A DNA stretch of 64,000 nucleotides from Polytrichum commune (GCA_950295325.1 OX485803.1:66975554-67039553), one strand, 5' to 3'. Shown: positions 45,666 to 56,887, counted from the stretch's first letter. The notes: generated by a model not told the origin, from the letters alone. Numbers and translations are program-made.

Positions 45666-47150
45666 TGAGCAGGTTGGCAGTCAGTCGGCAAGAGGGCCAG
45701 AAGTGTGGAAACTTCGACTATGGGGAGGAGGAGCCTTCCAACCATTCCAAGGATTCATGTCTACTTCGGAATTGAGGACAGCAGGCTGCCTTCGGCAGCA
45801 GGTGGGCAGCCACAGAAGCGGTAGCAGTGTAAAGGAAGAAACTAATTGTGCTGGAGTGGAAGGGCAGCAAACAAGAGGAGGAAAGATCTGGGTACTCCCG
45901 GAGGCGCAATGACTGCTGGGTGAGGAGATTAGGTTGGGATTGCACGCTGAATTTCTGGGTGGACAGTTGGCTCGAGAGTGAAGAAGGGGATTTGCATCAG
46001 GAGGCTCGAAAGAGCTGCACATGGTTGGAAAAGGCCACATTGGTCGTCTGCCAGGGGAATTCGGCAGTGGATTACCCATTGACGTCCCTGCCCGACTCGA
46101 ACGGCTAGAAGAGAGCTTGAAGGGTGTGAAGTTGTGCCTCATTTTCTACATCTAAGGGGGTGGTACGGATTGTTTTGTGTCATTGTTGGTTGTGGTAGAA
46201 TTGAAAAGTTGAGTGGAGCTTCTGAGACTTGCCCAACACTGCTTGCTGTGATAAGGAAGAGTCTGTATTACGGTGTTTCGGACCAGCAAGGCCCCAAGGA
46301 AATCCCAACTCCTTGCACCTGATTGGATCGTGAATTCAGAGCATTCGAAGAGCATGAGCAATGACCGCCAGCTCCCAAGTGGATCATGGGTTACCCACAG
46401 AAGACTAAGTGCTGACTGGGGCAACTGTGAATTATTCCAGGGTTGGACGAACCAGCACTCAGGTGGTTAGTCGCTGAGGAGAGGGAGTTGTGGCACTAGT
46501 GAAAACAAGGGAGGGAGCTCAACTCAGCTGGGTGTGAACTGGCTTTGTGCAGAGGGGAAGTCGAATTGCTATTGGTCTAGAGTTTAGTGATTTGAAGGAG
46601 GTAGGGCTAATTAGAAGATTAGTTGGGTAATTGTTAGGTGAGTGGTGGGATGCTAGAGAGCATGGGCAGCCAAATGTATAATTGGTAGTGCCTTGGTGCT
46701 ATTAGGAAGTAGCTTAGGCTAGTTGAGTGGCCATGGTTTTATTTGAAGTTAAGAGTGGACATTGATGTTTAGTGGATGATTGTGGGTGATGATCACAAGA
46801 GCAAAGAGCATTTCTAAATGCTTGAACCTTGTGGCATTTGAATAAAAGTTGTGTGTTGGCTATATGTATGGTGGGAACATTGGGTGCCAAGTCCCAAAGG
46901 TTAATTGAAGTTGAGCAGGTACATGTGAGCCATGGGCCCTCACCCGGACTACGACGCTTAAGGATGGGGGTTTAGGGCTGACAATGAGGTGGAGTTGTAG
47001 GTGGAAAAATGGCCAAAGGCAAGAAGAATCCACTATGAGCACCAACGTGAGCAAGTGAGCCTTGCTTCTTTGATGAAATTCCGAAGCATGTTGTCAAGTG
47101 CATGTTTGAGATTTTTGCTTCCCTGACTCCGCTTTCCACTCTCTACTTCC
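45666..47150 (+). other. GC-raised coding-like block, possibly a retrotransposon remnant
   Basis: Base composition changes sharply from the flanks. A plus-strand reading near 45910-46140 gives charged helical sequence ending PARLERLEESLKGVK, a coiled-coil-like segment as in some retrotransposon gag proteins. It is followed by AAGGGGG (46154-46160) and TGGTACGG, a possible polypurine tract and LTR start. An AATAAAA near 46845 could be a poly(A) signal. No reverse transcriptase or integrase motif was seen, so the identity is tentative. Confidence 0.25.
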
Positions 47151-48234
47151 CTTGTTTTTAAAACCCTAAACAAAAAACCAAAAGACACAAGTCTCGACAA
47201 AGTGGAATTGCAACCCTAGGTGTTGGCAAATGGGAGTGCAAGAGCGTAGGATGAGGAAGACGATTAGTAACAAATGTTAGAAATGTCCCTCCTTTTTGAG
47301 CATATGATGATAAAATATTCATCCAAATATTGTGAAGCATGCGTGCAAAACTAAGCCTTTTTGACATATATCTTGAGGTCCTTATCTTACACCCCTATAA
47401 TTTTTTTTGAGTGGTCCTTATCTAAAGTCTATCTAAATTTCTTGTAATGAGATTAAACACTTTTTTTGGTCTATAAATTATGTGAAGTATTTTATTTTAT
47501 TTTATATATCTAATCCATGAAGCCTTATTTTATACTATATTAGGATGCAAACCATTTTTAAAATGCACTAAATGACCTACCCGGGCTTAGATCCCAAATT
47601 AGGGTATCAAACTTCAATTATAATGACCCATCAACAAACATGTAAGAGGGGCATGTTCTTACTGCCCCCTCCATTGATAGGTGTTGCAAAACCCATTCAT
47701 GCCCCCAACACTTAGCCCTCCTTCGCCGCATAGTGTTTCATAACACTTGCCAAGGGGGAGGTAGAAAGGTGATTGCTATATAGAAGTCATGGTTTTCTAC
47801 TCCTAACCCAATCAACTCCGAGATTAATATACCAAGATTAACTTAGGATATATTAACAACAAAACGTAAAGGGAACAAGTTCTCATTGCACACACCCATG
47901 ATAAGGGGTTGGACAATGAAGCCATTCTTTGCCCCTCCTTCTTACCTTCTTACATAATTCTCTAGCAGCCATCCCAACTCCATTTGTAAATTGGAAAAAA
48001 AAAAAAAAAAAAAAAAACATGGGAAAGAAGAAAAATGATACTACATACATATAATGTATTAGTCCCTAACTTACACCAACTGATTTGTTGCCACTTCATT
48101 CCCCCGCCATGTCTAGCATGAATCTAAACCAATATTACTGCAATCATGCAGATGAAGGGTGGTAGGAGCTCATTAACAAATTAGGTAGAACTAGAAACAT
48201 TGCAAAACACACACGCACATATAGACACACATAA
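47151..48234. other. Intergenic sequence, nothing recognised
   Basis: AT-rich with a long poly-A run (47994-48016). No supported gene or inverted pair. Confidence 0.4.
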
Positions 48235-48433
48235 ACTACACCGATTATCCCAATTAGTGCGTGTGATTATTGGAATTACGTAGTGCTATAACTATTTAAA
48301 GAAAATATAATATTTTATAAAGAAAAATCATATATGTTCTAGTATAATGTCCGAATAACCTATTAAACTTTCATTAGTAAAAAATGAACTCTTGAGTAAG
48401 ATGTCATTGCATTGCGTAACTCCGAATAAATAG
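48235..48433. mobile_element. CCCAATTAG-type MITE, copy 2
   Basis: The left end ACTACACCGATTATCCCAAT leads into TTAGTGCGTGTG and GGAATTACGTAGTGCTATAA. The right arm is GATGTCATTGCATTGCGTAA then CTCCGAATAAATAG, the inverse of the inner left arm of the copy at 2174-2372, but its outermost 15-20 bases are missing. Confidence 0.6.
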
Positions 48434-48562
48434 GACCTATGTGGGTGCATTGGCTTTGTGGGGGGAGGGGGGGGGGGGGGCAAGGGCATTTTCCATGCAT
48501 GTGTGGAGACATGGCCGGGGGAGGTGGGGCCTGGCTACGAGAAGTCGTGTCTAGGTGATTTG

Positions 48563-48642
48563 AGCTAACCAACCCATACACTCGTTCCTTGTTGGATGCC
48601 TAAACCCTTGTCTCCAAGGAACCAATGTACGGGTTGGTTGAC
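48563..48642. mobile_element. 84-bp foldback element, copy B
   Basis: CTAACCAACCCATACACTCG (48565 on) pairs with AACCAATGTACGGGTTGGTT (to about 48639). The loop, TTGGATGCCTAAACCCTTG, is the inverse complement of the loop of copy A. A run of 14 G lies about 80 bases upstream. Confidence 0.75.
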
Positions 48643-48689
48643 CTTTGTCCGTCTAAGTGGGGGTCGTTCATAAGACCTATGATTGGGGA

Positions 48690-48885
48690 GAACCGGCAAT
48701 TAGTTACAGATGAACCGGTTGAGTTTGAGAAATAACCGGTTGAAATTCAAGACTGTAGGAAAATTACCAATCATTGTAGAGGAATGTATAGAATATACCC
48801 CAACTTAATAAAGGAAACCCGAGGGATGTCAACATGTAACCCGGTTGGACTTGCAAACACTAGGATCTCAACCGATTTTTGTCGT
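48690..48885 (+). repeat. AACCGGTT-type interspersed repeat, most complete copy
   Basis: The order is ACCGGCAATTAGTTACAGAT, GAACCGGTTGAGTTTGAGAA, ATAACCGGTTGAAATTCAAG, GAAAATTACCAATCATTGTA, GAATATACC, GATGTCAACATGTAAC, CCGGTTGGACTTG and a CTCAACCGAT end. It lies 50 bases downstream of a foldback element, as in two other places in the window. Confidence 0.7.
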
Positions 48886-48899
48886 AGCACGGTGGTGAC

Positions 48900-50549
48900 G
48901 TATTCATTAAATTAACCTAATAAACGCGTAAAACGTCACAGCCGCGCCAAGTTCGTTCCCACGAAGAACCTGCGGTCGTTCACAACACAGAGGGAGGAAA
49001 TCTTTCACTAACACACACACAAGAAACACCAGAAACTAAGACAACACAAATCGGATTAAGAAATCCGGAATATTACGGAAAGTATGGCACGGATATTTCC
49101 GCCTTTCCGGTAGTGGACCGAGGTAGGGAACACAACACAAAATATGAACAAACTCCCACCTTAGAATAGTAACCACAATAGACTCAGCGTCCCGAATCCA
49201 TAGTATAACAACTATATACACCCCATTCTAAGATTCTTTATTACGGGTCATGACTTCCGGGATAAGGTTTCCGCGATAGCGGTAGCGGATCTGACCTGTA
49301 TTTCCACTATCCGCTAGATTTTCGACCGTGTCCCAAGGACCATAATTCTAGTGTTTTAGGCTAGAATGCTCAGAGAGACTTGGTAGTTGTTCATCAGGAT
49401 TTCACCCTTTGAGTAGATTTCTTGGGGTTGTCTCCCTATCTCCACTTCCTCTTTCTAACTACTACTCCCTTAGACTAGTGTTACGATGGGGGCAGCCTTC
49501 CCTCGGGAAGGTGTCCCACTCAAGTATCCGACGCGTGCCACCCCCTTTGACAGGGAAAAAGGTGGAGGAAGTTTTGGGTCTACAAAACCAGCTTGATCTG
49601 GTTTCCGTGATGGCACAGTTTTCACTATACCGCACGCGGAAACCGAATCCTTCCTTGAGAAAGGTGGAAACACAACATCTTCACTCCTATCCTCACAATG
49701 GGTAGTTTGTGTTGTTCCACAGGTCACACAAGATAGGACCTAAGGTCTGTTGTTTTCCGTAACGGCAGGGCTACCACGCCTACCATCCGCGGTGGGAACC
49801 AAACGCCAGTCGCGGCAGGTGCATGAGTGTTCTAGACCAGTCTGTTACTGCTGATCGGTGTGATCCACCTCCAGGTCACGGCAAGCGGAAGGCGTAAACC
49901 AGAACTCTCCCCCTACTATTGGACAGGTTTATCCACTGCTGCTCATTGTCGGTCCCTAGTTGGACGGAGTAAGTGGGGAAGAACCTCCCGTGTGTGTGGA
50001 ACTTCCCTTGCCCAACAACCCCACGGTGGGGTTCTTTCCCCTTGCTCGGCCAATCCTTTCCTCCTTTCCGCGCTTAAGATTCCTCCGCCCATCATCTGCT
50101 CACACAGGGGCGTTTCAACCACACGCACCTCGGGGTATTACTGTCCCCCTGTCCTATCACGGAAGACTAACCTAACCAACTTACACAATGATAGGGAATG
50201 GTGGAAAACTCGGAAACCTCAAGTAGGGGAAGGAGGGACCACTTGCGTTACACATGGACTTAAGACTCAACTCAAACCGAAGGTGGAATAAAACATAAGG
50301 TCTGAATTGAACAAAAGAACGTTTGCATTGCAAAATGATGAGAGAAACACCGAAGTATTCTCCCCTTAAAAACCAAACTAACACCCACATGCCATAGTTT
50401 CTATGCTGAAAATCGCGGGCCATGTGGCAGTCCTGACAATCCACCTCATGGAGAGGTCAAAATCCAAACAAAGAAAATGACGAGGCGCACAACTCGGGGC
50501 CACCTAACTACTTGCCCAAAACAAACCAAAATAGAATCCTAACTAAAAT
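48900..50549 (-). other. GC-rich downstream part of the 50.5-52.5 kb locus, possibly an LTR
   Basis: Composition matches the adjacent minus-strand gene, not the AT-rich flank. On the minus strand TTTTAAGGGGAGAATA (50371-50356) looks like a polypurine tract just downstream of the gene's stop, so 50355-48900 could be a 3' LTR of about 1.4 kb. No second copy of this sequence exists in the window, so the LTR reading cannot be confirmed. Frames here (49409-50291) show no domain. Confidence 0.3.
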
Positions 50550-52488
50550 CTACTCCTTATCCTTCCGCTTCTTCAACTTGGCTTCCTTCTTATTTTGTTT
50601 CCGCTCCTCGCGGCGGTCAACTCTGTCCGTTGGCAAAGATGGAGCACATGGTGGTGGCACTGACACCTCGTGTCCATCGGATCCAGGAATCACTCCCACG
50701 CGGTCCACCGTTTCCGCCGCATTCGGTGCCAGTGGTGCGGACAGTTGGTTGTCCGGCGGAAAACCCGGAGTAAGAATTGCAAGTGGCAGCGGATCCCGGG
50801 CAATCACTGGGAAGTCCGTGGCAAGGATCGGCGTTGAGACCTCGGCCACGTGGCAATCACCCAAGGTTTCCTCTCCAACCGCGGCGGAAACGGAGGTGGC
50901 ATTGGGAACTAATACCTCAGTGGTGGAAACCGGCAGGGCTGTGATCGCCGTGATATCCTCCACCTGGTCCACCTCTTCCACATGTTGATTTCCACCTTCT
51001 ACCGCGACACCCTGAATTTCCACCATGTCATGAGGGGTCAAGTCGGAGTAGCCCCATGAGGACTCTCTTTTCTCCGATGACTCAACTACGACGGGAAACA
51101 ATTCCGTGCAGCTAGCAATGAGGGCCTTCATTGCTTTCAAATATGCGTCCATCTTACTTCCTTGATCCATGATAAAGGTAACCATCTTCGACCCGGAAAC
51201 GTGGCCCGCATTCTTCAATTCCGCGTCGAACATCTTGGCTTTCCACCACACATTCCCCGGGATTTCCACCATATCACTCACCTTTTGTACCGTAAGGGTG
51301 GTATCCTTTACCTGCTTAAGGAGCTTCTCTCGCTCCGCCTCCAACTTCCGTACTCGTTCCGCGGTCTTCCGCTTTTCCGTTTTTACGCTCCAGCTCCCGC
51401 AACCGGCGCGGATTTTGGATGGCCTCCTGTATTGCGGCAACCAAACTCTCCCGCGGAGGGTTGCCCACCAATTCCCCTATTTGGTGCATTTGCAGCTCAT
51501 ATTCCGCAATCCGGGACCGTACTCCCTCCAAGTCGCGGATAATGGAGTCCACCGGATTGTCCCCCAAGGGGAAGGTGGAGGTTTCACCTCCTACCGGCTT
51601 GGTGGCGGACCTGGTCCGCGTCGCACGATTCCCCAACATTAGTTTCCGCTTCTTAGTCACGGGCCGCTCTTCGTTGCTCAACTCGACCACATCTTCCTCA
51701 TTCAAACCCTCATGGCCCATCTCCGGCTCCGAGTCGGTAGTCTGAAGCTCCCGCATAAACTGATGCGATGTCCATTGGGTTTCCTCTTCGTCCGTGAGTA
51801 GGTTTTCGTGTGCGTAAAGGTGGAAGAGGAAAGGCCCAATGTAAGAAGGTTGGCCGCGCCTAGTGTTGGTTGCCAACTTGTGCATCAACTTCCCAATGAT
51901 GTTTCTCCAATCCACCACCTTCTTCTCGGAGTATGCAAGAAGTAAGGTGGTGACAAGGGTAAGAGTGATGTTATAGGGCTTCTCCAGGCTAAAGATATGC
52001 ACTAGAAAGGCTAACATCATCATTTCCCTCTCGTCTTTACAATTCTTCACAAAGTAACCATACTTGGGATCCAACCTCTGGGAGAATTTGTCCCTAGTAC
52101 AATCCTCTCTCTTAGTGGCCATACCTTCCCCTCCCTACTGGTACCCGTAAACCCGACTCCACAATTCCGCATTCCACCTATCCGGTCGGCCCCGGATGGT
52201 GGAAGCGTAAACGTGGTCCACCTCCCCAGTGACTAACTCCCTTACCATCTCCTCACAGCGCACTCTCCAAGATTTTTCTCATAATCCGAGGCAGCCCATG
52301 CGCCTTAAGTCTGCCTCCAACTCATTGCTCTCCTCTCGACCAGTGGAGGTGACCACGTGCACCTTGCGGAGGGCTAGCGGCTTGTCCGCGATCCTCTTCT
52401 GTGTTTGGATCGCCATGGTGGTTGCGGCCCGCCGTTGCCTGTGCGCTCCGCTCCGCTCGAAGGTTTCCGAGTCGAAACGGAATTCCTA
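50550..52488 (-). pseudogene. Degenerate gene of unknown, probably transposon-linked, family
   Basis: Reading from about 52485 on the minus strand gives one long coding-like frame: EFRFDSETFERSGAHRQRR, an internal start MAIQTQKRIADK (52416), a TGA stop (52281-52279), more coding sequence, a TAG (52137-52135), then MATKREDC (52122). That frame runs to a shift in a run of five A on the minus strand (51384-51380) and continues to a stop at 50550. The C-terminal half has a heptad-rich segment (KTAERVRKLEAEREKLLKQV), acidic Pro-rich tracts and a basic KKEAKLKKRKDKE end. No enzymatic motif is seen. The GC content and preserved spacing suggest a plant retrotransposon-associated protein; function unknown. 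Confidence 0.55.
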
Positions 52489-52890
52489 ATACTAACTCAA
52501 TTCGATATTTTTAATTACTTTAAGGATTTTAGTTTTTCTTCTCAATTCTAAATAACCTACCTAACAATCTACCTATAAAGTACTCTACTTATTATGTTTT
52601 CCTTGGTCAAACCTATTCTTTAAATTCAAAACAAGGTTTCTTAAGATTTTAAGAAAAATGCGGGCCGCGACAATTTTGCCCAAAAATCTCCCCGATCACC
52701 AAAGTTCCAGCTGCATACCAACATTCGTGTGTCTGCATGAGAAAGGCTGCAATATCTCATTTCTGCCACTGAATTGCCTTGTTTCACTTACATTTTTGCC
52801 ATGGCTCCAAGGGTCTGAGCTCTTGCCCATCCGCAAGTTCAAGAGCAAACACACTCACCTCCCAAGTACTTCAAAGCTTCCGTGACAATT
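52489..52890. other. Junction between the GC-rich locus and the Rep-like gene
   Basis: The first 170 bases are AT-rich and noncoding. The rest (52658-52885) is an open plus-strand frame rich in Leu, Pro and Lys that may be the 5' part of the following gene, but no conserved motif is visible in it. Confidence 0.3.
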
Positions 52891-54753
52891 GCGGTGGAAG
52901 GAATGGACGTTGACGTTGGGTTTCTTGTAAATTTGAGGAGGTTCATTGAGGATGTGCTCCGTGGAGTGAGGTGGGGTACTGACGGACAAACATGTCCAAA
53001 TGATGGTGGTAAAAGGGGATTTTAGTAGTCTACACTACAAGAAAAAACGGTTCCGTTCCAACAGAGTTCCAACAAAATTCTGTTGATTCTACATGTTGAT
53101 TCGGAACTCTTGATTCAGAACAATTTTAACACATATCTCTTGATTAAGGCATTGGTTAAATGTCCAAGTTATACTAGTAAAAATGATAGAAATTAGTAAT
53201 TCCGCACCTCACATCCCGGGCCTACACACCTACTACCAAGGACCACCTTGCCTAGCCTAGCCTAAAGGACCTAGCCACCTACCTAACCTAGGCTAGGCCC
53301 AAGGGTGAAGGCCAAGGGTATCAATCCTTGAACCTCTTGGCTACCGCGAGGAGGCCTTAGCCACTAAGCAACCACTCATCACATGATATAGAACGAGTAT
53401 GTAAGAGATTTGTATAAAGAGGCCGTAAAATTTATAAACTTTTGTAAAATTTATAATTACATAGATTACATAGATTACATAATTACATAATTATAGTAAT
53501 TACAGAAATTAGTAATTACTTTAATTACTTTAATTATTCATTTCTGTAAATATTTTAATTAGTAATTTCTGTAATTTGTAATTATTGTAATTACTTTAAT
53601 TACTTTAATGAGTAAGTACAATAATTAGAGTAATTGCTAATTAGTAATTAAAGATACTATAAATAGAACAAAATTACAATTATTCACAATTTACTATAAT
53701 TGTAAATTTAAGTAATTAAAATAATTAAATATTGCAAATTAATCAAACTATTTAATTATTTTAAATTATAGGAATCATAGTAATTGATTACTTTAACATA
53801 ATTAGTGTTATTTAAAAATTAAAATACAATAATTAAAATTCCTCTGCTGAAATCAATAGATAAATGATTTTCCTCTGTTGAAATCAACAGATAAATGTTC
53901 CCTCTGTTGATTTGTGTCGCACAATGGATCCATTTCAACATTGTTTTTCCCAAATCTGTTGAAATCAACAGAAATTAGTTGATTTTATGTTGATTCAGAC
54001 TGCGATTTCTTGTAGTGCTACCAGTGTTGAATAGAAGAATTGAGGTTTGTTTGAGATATGATGAGTGTCCTCTGATGTGTCATGTTGTGTCTTGCAAGAG
54101 GTTGAGGGATGAGGGATTGCACACATTATCGGGTATGGTTGGGTATTATACGAAGGATAACGGGGAGGAGCATTTTTAGTGGGTGCATCACAATGTGTCT
54201 GTTGATGACATGAACGATTGTATGAGGAAGCATTTGGCTACTACTCTTCTTGGAAGTTTGTTTCATATGTGCAAGAGTGGTCAATTTTACCAGAACCCAA
54301 GATGAACTATCCTGTCGAGGTCTGCATCCATGGATGTGCAGAGGGCATTTTTGATATGGAAGATTGTGATGAATACCCATGACATTGAAATGGAAGACAT
54401 CTCCAATGTCTTCATTGGAGAAGGTTTTGGGTGTGATAAACATGAGATATTTCATTGGACAACAAATTGCACGTGAGCATCGAGGTGAGGAGAGATCAAT
54501 ACATCATATTCTCCATGATGATGGTGGTCTTCATTTGGATGGTGATGTGAATGACCTCCACTAGAGGTGGTTGTAGTAGGATGTGATGGCCGGAGTTGTG
54601 GATGGTGGGATAGATAGCATTGCTATTGGTTTTGTATCCGGTGTTGCTTCTGCTCCAAGGCCCGGTCAACCTCAACGCCACCGTTGGTGCCTAGAGGCAT
54701 TTCTTTCTACTGTGGGTGGCTCGCAAGGCCTTGGCTACACGTCCGAGGCAATT
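52891..54753 (+). pseudogene. HUH/Rep-like endonuclease gene relic, split by a CACTA element
   Basis: Plus-strand coding-like sequence reads VGFLVNLRRFIEDVLRGVRW, a small frame change, then an H-x-Q triplet (52991-52999). After the CACTA insertion (53033-54017) it resumes and has Y-x-x-K in GYYTKDNGEE (Tyr codon 54144-54146, Lys codon 54153-54155). Histidine-hydrophobic-glutamine followed by Tyr-x-x-Lys is the motif pair of HUH rolling-circle Rep proteins, found in Replitron-type transposons and circular single-stranded DNA viruses. The frame then continues with stops (after EEHF and NPR) and frame changes to about 54753. Motif I is not identified. The alternative is an unrelated protein with chance motifs. 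Confidence 0.45.
53033..54017. mobile_element. Non-autonomous CACTA (En/Spm) element, 985 bp
   Basis: It starts CACTACAAGAAA at 53033 and ends TTTCTTGTAGTG at 54017, a 12-base perfect TIR with the classic plant CACTA terminus. The 3-base direct repeat CTA flanks it (53030-53032 and 54018-54020), exactly the duplication length of the superfamily. The subterminal regions carry repeated CTGTTGAAATCAACAG or TGTTGATT motifs, as transposase-binding repeats would. The core (53430-53850) is AT-rich with AGTAATTACTTTAATTAC-like repeats. No transposase is encoded, so it needs an autonomous partner. Clean ends suggest a recent insertion. Confidence 0.93.
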
Positions 54754-54947
54754 TAGCGTTGTTGGCTCCGACATCCCGAGTCCTTCTATATTTTCAAGTG
54801 TGGGGCCTCCGTGATGTAATGGCTAAGAGCAAGCCCAATCAAACATGGATTTGCATCTGCATCCATGAACGAATAGTGGCCTTTCGTCCAGGATGCAAAT
54901 GCACACCCAAGAATAATTGCCACTCGTCTTGCATTGCAACCATATAA

Positions 54948-55126
54948 TTGAGTTTGAGAAAGAACCGGTTGAGGTTTAAGGGTTCAAGAAAACAACCCAT
55001 CACTTTCGAAGAATTCATGGAATATACCTAAATTTAATGAGAAAAAAATGAAAGATCACAACATGTAACCGGTTGGACTTGGAAACAATAAGATTTTCAC
55101 TGATAATGTTCAAAAATCTCCCTTGG
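54948..55126 (+). repeat. AACCGGTT-type interspersed repeat, copy facing the 67-bp array
   Basis: TTGAGTTTGAGAAAGAACCG leads to GGTTGAGGTTTAAGGGTTC, GAATATACC and CATGTAACCGGTTGGACTTG, the family order. It runs directly into the array at 55127, whose units are the inverse complement of its own head. Confidence 0.7.
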
Positions 55127-55385
55127 TAATTTTCCAGAAGTCTTGATCTCCAACTGGTTATTTCTCAAACTCAACCAGCTCATCTGTGATGGGTAATTTT
55201 CCTGAAGCCTTCATCTTCAACAGGTTATTTCTCAAACTCAACCGGTTTGTCTGTAAAGGATAAGTTTCCTGAACCCCTAAACCTCGAGCAGTTATTTCTC
55301 AAACTCCACCGGTTCATCTGCGATGGGTAATTTTCTTAACCTCAATTGGTTATTCTCAAACTCGACTGCTTCATCTGTAATTATG
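55127..55385 (-). repeat. 67-bp tandem array of the AACCGGTT head unit
   Basis: Units begin TAATTTTCC or a variant at 55127, 55194, 55261 and 55328, exactly 67 bases apart. Each contains GGTTATTTCTCAAACTCAAC and a CATCTGTRATGGG end, the inverse complement of the family head. There are nearly four units with moderate divergence. No spacer-like unique segments are present, so this is not a CRISPR-like structure. Confidence 0.9.
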
Positions 55386-55768
55386 TAGCTGTAAATAGTA
55401 GGAAAAAGTGGGGACGAGGTTGAAAATCATCTTGTCGTATTATACACAACCTTCCATACACATCTCGCAACATATGCAAGGAGTATTGTTTCATTTGTCA
55501 AAAATTCATTACGGATGACATTTGCAAGCATGGTCAACCTCATTATCCCGCATCTACCTCTGCATTGCGGATGAAGAGAAAAAAAAAATACAAATGCAAA
55601 TCCGGGACGAGTGGGCTTCCTCTAATGAGGCTTTCTAAACTGTCAATGCGTTCTCTCCAATTTCCTTTCTCAACAAAAATTTTGTTGCTTGGGTCAAGCT
55701 GACGCGTAACATTTCGAGGTCTTGTTTTTTTGGCTTCTTTTGATTCTCCCGCCTCCCACACGGCTGGG

Positions 55769-55890
55769 ACGAACCAACTTGTACATTGATTCCTTAGAGG
55801 CAAGGATTTGAGCATCCAACAAGGAACAAGTGTATCAATGAACGGGTAGTGCCGGCAATTAGTTACAAGCTAGCCGGTTGATTTTGAGAA
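55769..55890. mobile_element. Foldback element copy D fused to an AACCGGTT head
   Basis: GACGAACCAACTTGTACATT (55769 on), the loop GCAAGGATTTGAGCATCC, and a right arm CAAGGAACAAGTGTAT that breaks off after about 55835. Within ten bases the AACCGGTT-family head GCCGGCAATTAGTTACAAGC (from 55851) begins. The adjacency is the same as at 48.6 and 62.3 kb. Confidence 0.55.
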
Positions 55891-56031
55891 TTTCCAAATG
55901 CAATTGGAAAGTTTAGGAAGGGGTTCCGGAAGAAAATCAAGGTTTACGGAAATGGGCCGATTAGAAGAAAAAAAATGTCGGCATTAAGGCAAGCTGCCCT
56001 AGAGAATCCACGGCAAATTACCGATTGAAAA

Positions 56032-56337
56032 TTGATTTTCACGGTGGGCAGCCGACCAAATATATATTTTTTAGGTAATTTTTTCAATACTATGCATAGT
56101 TGGAGACTATGTGGCCCCAACCTCCTTATTCTTGTAGAGTTAGCTCATGTGCAATGTGTTTCTACAACGACATGTGAGCGTGCTTTTAGTGTGCAGAATT
56201 TGATCAAGACCAAAGTTAGAAATAGGTTGGGTAGTAAGAATCTCGATGCAATGTTGCGAATTGCCTTGGAAGTGCCAGATGAGGAGGTAGATGACATAAT
56301 TGGTGACGCTATCCCACTTTGGAAGAAGGACAGTTAG
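56032..56337 (+). pseudogene. hAT transposase C-terminal dimerisation fragment
   Basis: The frame ends with AHVQCVSTTTCERAFSVQNL, IKTKVRNRLGSKNLDAMLRI and an acidic tail DEEVDDIIGD. The CERAFS core is the hAT dimerisation signature. It is a different protein from the intact one at 38-41 kb, whose equivalent is DERVFSS. Nothing upstream corresponds to the catalytic region, so this is a 3' remnant. The true exon start is unknown; the Met at 56032 is simply the first in frame. Confidence 0.75.
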
Positions 56338-56887
56338 TACCGTTTTTTGTATGCTAATCCCTCTTCTTATTTGAATTCTCCTAATACAATGAGTGTGAGT
56401 GATGTGTCTTGTTCGTTTGGGGCAATTGATACTAACGGCAATGGTATGCAAATTTCGTGATTTTTCAATACTAACTAGCCTCCGGATAATACTTGGACCC
56501 TTTTGTGGTGCTTGTATTTTCCGAAGGCTAAATCCTTAACCCTCATATGGTAGGGGTTTTTCCAGGTTCAACTCTTGCTAAGGATACTATTTAAACGAAA
56601 AAAAAATGGAGAGTGATTGCCCACATTATTTAATCCTAAACACTTGAAAAAAAATAAAAAAAATAAAAGGCAATGACACATCCACCACCAAAATATAAAA
56701 CCGGCCCCACTTTAGACCTTTCGAAAATTGCATAAATGAAAAAACAAATGTCAGCTAATTGCCTAAATACATTAGGGAATGGGGGCTATCAACCGATAAA
56801 TTTTGCACTCTGTAGGCCCACTTCCGAGCCACCTTCAGAAAGCTCGGCAATTAGCCGTTTTCTCTACAGAACTCCCCTGGACTCTGA
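56338..56887. other. Intergenic sequence, nothing recognised
   Basis: AT-rich with A-runs. The hAT fragment's 3' flank lies at its start but no TIR end could be fixed. Confidence 0.35.

Noticed and set aside
50512-50988. 158-residue plus-strand frame rich in Ser and Thr
   Set aside because: It is antisense to the C-terminal part of the minus-strand GC-rich gene, whose spacing of charged residues is more convincing.
55127-55385. CRISPR-like direct repeats
   Set aside because: The 67-base units are contiguous with no unique spacers, and the context is a eukaryotic interspersed repeat.
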